This document shows positions 61,709-64,000 of a stretch of DNA of 64,000 nt, in pieces. The first letter of the stretch is position 1; every line of letters begins with the position of its first letter. Origin of the DNA: CAZNHL01 sp964572965. GTDB taxonomy: Bacteria; Bacteroidota; Bacteroidia; Cytophagales; UBA9547. Below the pieces are notes generated by a model. It worked only from the letters and a program-made list of their open reading frames with translations, was not told where the DNA came from and ran no database searches. The position numbers were made by a program, and so were the translations under genes. The DNA is taken from contig CAZNHL010000004.1 of NCBI GenBank assembly GCA_964572965.1, positions 1-64,000 on the forward strand, in the 5' to 3' direction.

Positions 61709-62911
61709 TCACTTCGTGCCTTGCCCTTGTGGTATTACTATTATTCCACTTGAATTTCCCGATAAGTCGTACGTTGAATAATCAATACAACGTAAGTCAT
61801 ACAAAGCTTTATTCTTACTTACATCTAATTTCACCATCCGGTTGAACTGGCATTTCAATACCTGCAGTTTCTGGTTGCTTTTAAGATCCAAGCTGGTTAT
61901 CTGGTTATCCGAACAATCTAGCTTCTCCAAATTCACATTAGCGCTGGTGCTTAAAGCGGCAAGTTTATTTCCCGCACAATTGAGGTTACGCAATTTTGTA
62001 AGATTCTGAATATCCAACTGTTGCAATGAATTATTTTCACACTCAATATCTTCTAATAGTATCGGTAAACTGATTTCAGAAACTAAATTATTAGAGAAAA
62101 CCAAATAGTTTAGTTTTCCTAAAGAGTCAAGTCTTAATTCAGTCAGTTTATTGCCAGCAATATGCAAAGTGGTCAATTTTGCATTCTGAGTCAGTTTGAT
62201 ACTATTTAGAGCATTTCTTTCTAAATACAAGACTTCCAGCTTTTTATTATTACTTAAATTAATTTTCTCGATTTGGTTTAAGCCACAACGCAACTCCACT
62301 AACTCGGGACACGCTGTTACATCTAATCCTTTTAACCTATTCTTATAACACGTTAAATACTTTAAAAATGGTTTACTTAGTATTTCCAGTTCGATAAGCT
62401 TATTATACTGACAACAAAGCCAGTTCAAACGCTTATTGTTACTTACATTTAAATAGGATAAGCTATTATTATCACACCAAACAAGCTCTAGATTTAAAGC
62501 TTTTCTAAAATCTAGCGAATCTATTTTATTGACCTGACATTTTAAGGAAATAAGGTTTGGGTTGGAACTTAGATCGAGCTTGGTTAACTTATTAGATGTA
62601 CAATCCAAGTACTCAAGTAAACCATTCCGGGTTAAATCAATGGATTCAATATCATTCTGAAAAAGCTTTAAACTCTTTATATTTCTAAAGTACGCTACTT
62701 CCGGAAATCGGCTTATTTTTTTCTGGCTCAAATCTAATTCTGTTACTTCTTCCGCTTCAGAAACCAGGATTTGATTATCGCCATTCAAATCAATTTTAGG
62801 AATATGAGCTAGTAAGGCCATCTGCACATTTGGATCTTCAAAATGTACTACCTGACTCATCATCAGATTCGATATTCCCAGAAAAAACACTAAAAAAGTT
62901 AACTTCCTCAT
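61709..62911 (-). CDS. Secreted leucine-rich-repeat protein
   Basis: A 400-residue protein with a signal peptide (about 1-19). A calcium-loop-like stretch, DLNGDNQILVSEAEE (about 38-52), comes next, and then about sixteen leucine-rich repeats of 20-21 residues (about 55-385), such as LDCTSNKLTKLDLSSNPNL and LKCQVNKIDSLDF. The consensus with C at the strand position is the Bacteroidota secreted LRR type, found in surface binding proteins. No T9SS sorting domain is present, so it may be periplasmic or use a different anchor. Confidence 0.85.
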   Translation of the reverse strand: MRKLTFLVFFLGISNLMMSQVVHFEDPNVQMALLAHIPKIDLNGDNQILVSEAEEVTELDLSQKKISRFPEVAYFRNIKSLKLFQNDIESIDLTRNGLLEYLDCTSNKLTKLDLSSNPNLISLKCQVNKIDSLDFRKALNLELVWCDNNSLSYLNVSNNKRLNWLCCQYNKLIELEILSKPFLKYLTCYKNRLKGLDVTACPELVELRCGLNQIEKINLSNNKKLEVLYLERNALNSIKLTQNAKLTTLHIAGNKLTELRLDSLGKLNYLVFSNNLVSEISLPILLEDIECENNSLQQLDIQNLTKLRNLNCAGNKLAALSTSANVNLEKLDCSDNQITSLDLKSNQKLQVLKCQFNRMVKLDVSKNKALYDLRCIDYSTYDLSGNSSGIIVIPQGQGTK

Positions 62912-62947
62912 TATGGCTTATCTTAATACTATAGTCATTTAAAACAC

Positions 62948-62979
62948 AGAGAGGCCCTAATTTACATCAGGACCTCTCT
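62948..62979 (-). terminator. Terminator-like hairpin, copy A
   Basis: On the minus strand AGAGAGGTCCT pairs with AGGGCCTCTCT over 11 bp with one G-U wobble around a ten-base loop. On the + strand the same position is a C-A mismatch, so the minus strand is the likely functional one. It lies 37 bp before the LRR gene start and is closely related in sequence, including the loop, to the terminator of infB (63188-63221). Confidence 0.65.
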
Positions 62980-62996
62980 TTTATTATCCTTGCTCG

Positions 62997-63077
62997 TCGA
63001 GATTTGCAATCTCGATGTCAGATAAGAAGGATTTATAATCCGACTACCTAGTCTATCTGGGCGTATGCGATACGCCC
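62997..63077. repeat. Three consecutive perfect palindromes
   Basis: TCGAGATT-TGC-AATCTCGA (62997-63015), GGATT-TAT-AATCC (63029-63041) and GGGCGTAT-GCG-ATACGCCC (63059-63077) follow one another within 81 bp of the 330-bp gap 62912-63241. All three have three-base loops and perfect stems of 8, 5 and 8 bp. No U-tracts follow, so they are not ordinary terminators. The rest of the gap is non-coding and contains the two related terminators. Confidence 0.85.
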
Positions 63078-63187
63078 CTACTGCACCTAATATCTTCAAA
63101 CCTCTACCCTGTAGCCCCTTTACAATCCAAACTGTAAAAATAGCTTCTGGCAAACAATTTCGGCAAGCTCAATTACCACCCAAAACG

Positions 63188-63221
63188 AAGAAAGATCCCG
63201 ATTTGCATCAGGACCTTTCTT
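63188..63221 (-). terminator. Terminator of infB
   Basis: On the minus strand AAGAAAGGTCC pairs with GGATCTTTCTT over 11 bp with one G-U pair, around a 12-base loop, 21 bp after the infB stop. The G-U position is an A-C mismatch on the + strand. The U-tract is short (CGTTTTGG). Confidence 0.7.
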
Positions 63222-63241
63222 TTATGATTCAGAAAAAACAA

Positions 63242-64000
63242 TTACAGTTTTCTCTTTACTTCTCTTTGTTCGTAACTTTCGATCGTATCGCCTACTTCAA
63301 GGTTGTTGAAGTTTTTAATACTCAAACCGCACTCATAACCAAACTTCACTTCTGCCACATCGTCTTTGAAACGCTTCAGAGCCTGAAGTTCACCAGAGTA
63401 AACTACGATACCGTCGCGGATCACACGGATCTGGTTGTTACGCTTCACATACCCTTCAGTTACGTAGCAACCTGCTACTGTACCAACTTTAGATATTTTG
63501 AATACTTCGCGAATGTCGATGTTACCTACGATTATTTCTTCAAACTTAGGCTCCAACATACCTTCCATCGCAGCTTTCAGATCGTTAATCGCATCGTAGA
63601 TGATTGAGTACATACGGATTTCGATTTCTTCCTGCTCTGCCAATTTCTTAGCACTTTGAGAAGGTCTAACCTGGAATGCGATTACAATTGCATCAGACGC
63701 TGACGCCAGCAAGATATCAGATTCCGAAATCTGGCCAACACCTTTGTGAATAATTGACACCTGAATTTCTTCAGTAGACAATTTCAACAATGAATCAGAA
63801 AGTGCCTCAACAGAACCATCCACATCACCTTTCACAATTACGTTTAACTGTTTGAAAGTACCAATTGCCAAACGACGGCCAATTTCATCCAGTGTGATGT
63901 GTTTCTTAGTTCTTACAGACTGCTCACGTATCAACTGCTCTCTGCGAGTTGCAATTTCGCGTGCTTCTCTGTCAGACTCCATTACCTGGAATTTATCACC
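63242..64000 (-). CDS. infB: Translation initiation factor IF-2, C-terminal part
   Basis: The reading frame runs from the window edge to a stop at 63242, giving the last 252 residues. It covers domain III and the C-terminal fMet-tRNA-binding domain IV: LNVIVKGDVDGSVEAL starts domain III, and the end contains VGTVAGCYVTEGYVKRN and ECGLSIKNFNNLEVGDTIE. The GTPase domain lies outside the window. IF-2 brings initiator tRNA to the ribosome. The sequence is ordinary for Bacteroidota; the neighbouring terminator closes the transcript. Confidence 0.96.
   Translation of the reverse strand, partial: GDKFQVMESDREAREIATRREQLIREQSVRTKKHITLDEIGRRLAIGTFKQLNVIVKGDVDGSVEALSDSLLKLSTEEIQVSIIHKGVGQISESDILLASASDAIVIAFQVRPSQSAKKLAEQEEIEIRMYSIIYDAINDLKAAMEGMLEPKFEEIIVGNIDIREVFKISKVGTVAGCYVTEGYVKRNNQIRVIRDGIVVYSGELQALKRFKDDVAEVKFGYECGLSIKNFNNLEVGDTIESYEQREVKRKL

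Overview
The window reads as a chromosomal segment of a low-GC member of the Bacteroidota, most probably the Sphingobacteriales (Pedobacter/Solitalea-like). This placement rests on gene content: SusC/SusD, type IX secretion (T9SS) C-terminal sorting domains, Bat aerotolerance proteins, a Bacteroidota-type arginine cluster with an N-acyl-ornithine carbamoyltransferase, and promoters of the TTTG-N19/20-TAnnTTTG type. The genus is inference. No rRNA, tRNA, CRISPR array, prophage or complete insertion sequence was seen.

Layout. 1-13.1 kb (mostly +): a heptamer repeat, batB/batC, a thiolase, a MORN-variant protein, an HPP/ClC pair, a TlpA-like oxidoreductase, a lipoprotein, a minus-strand EEP nuclease, a HerA/YjgR-type ATPase, a GxxExxY gene bracketed by copies of a 29-bp palindromic repeat, and two small membrane proteins. 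13.1-23.5 kb (-): the arginine genes, in transcription order GNAT, argG, [small ORF + nucleotidyltransferase], argC, argD, SelW-like, argF', argB, argE and argH. Terminators after argG and argE and a promoter-like box before argH suggest at least three transcription units. 23.5-32.7 kb (-): a trans-envelope operon (TPR, outer-membrane barrel, HU/SPOR, ExbB, ExbD, TonB/TolA-like) ending in folC. 32.9-36.7 kb: VanY-like peptidase, VIT-family transporter, a coiled-coil protein and an ABC1/UbiB kinase.

37.1-52.0 kb (+): a TPR sensor kinase and LytTR regulator, co-directional with an orphan SusC/SusD pair; then a lipoprotein, an ankyrin protein, another lipoprotein, and a run of secreted proteins, three of which carry T9SS sorting domains. 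A closely conserved promoter-like module of about 90 bp occurs three times here: upstream of the kinase operon, of the 44854 lipoprotein and of the 45713 ankyrin protein. Its half-sites repeat every 21 bp and a downstream element sits at an invariant distance, which fits binding by the LytTR regulator encoded in between. This is the strongest candidate for an undescribed system in the window.

52.0-64.0 kb: menC (-), a universal stress protein and CPA2 antiporter, two GNATs, a VapBC-type module, an ABC-F ATPase (-), a long inverted-repeat element, a secreted protein, a FAD monooxygenase with an N-terminal Cys-rich module, a leucine-rich-repeat protein (-), a trio of palindromes between two related terminators, and the 3' part of infB (-), cut by the window end.
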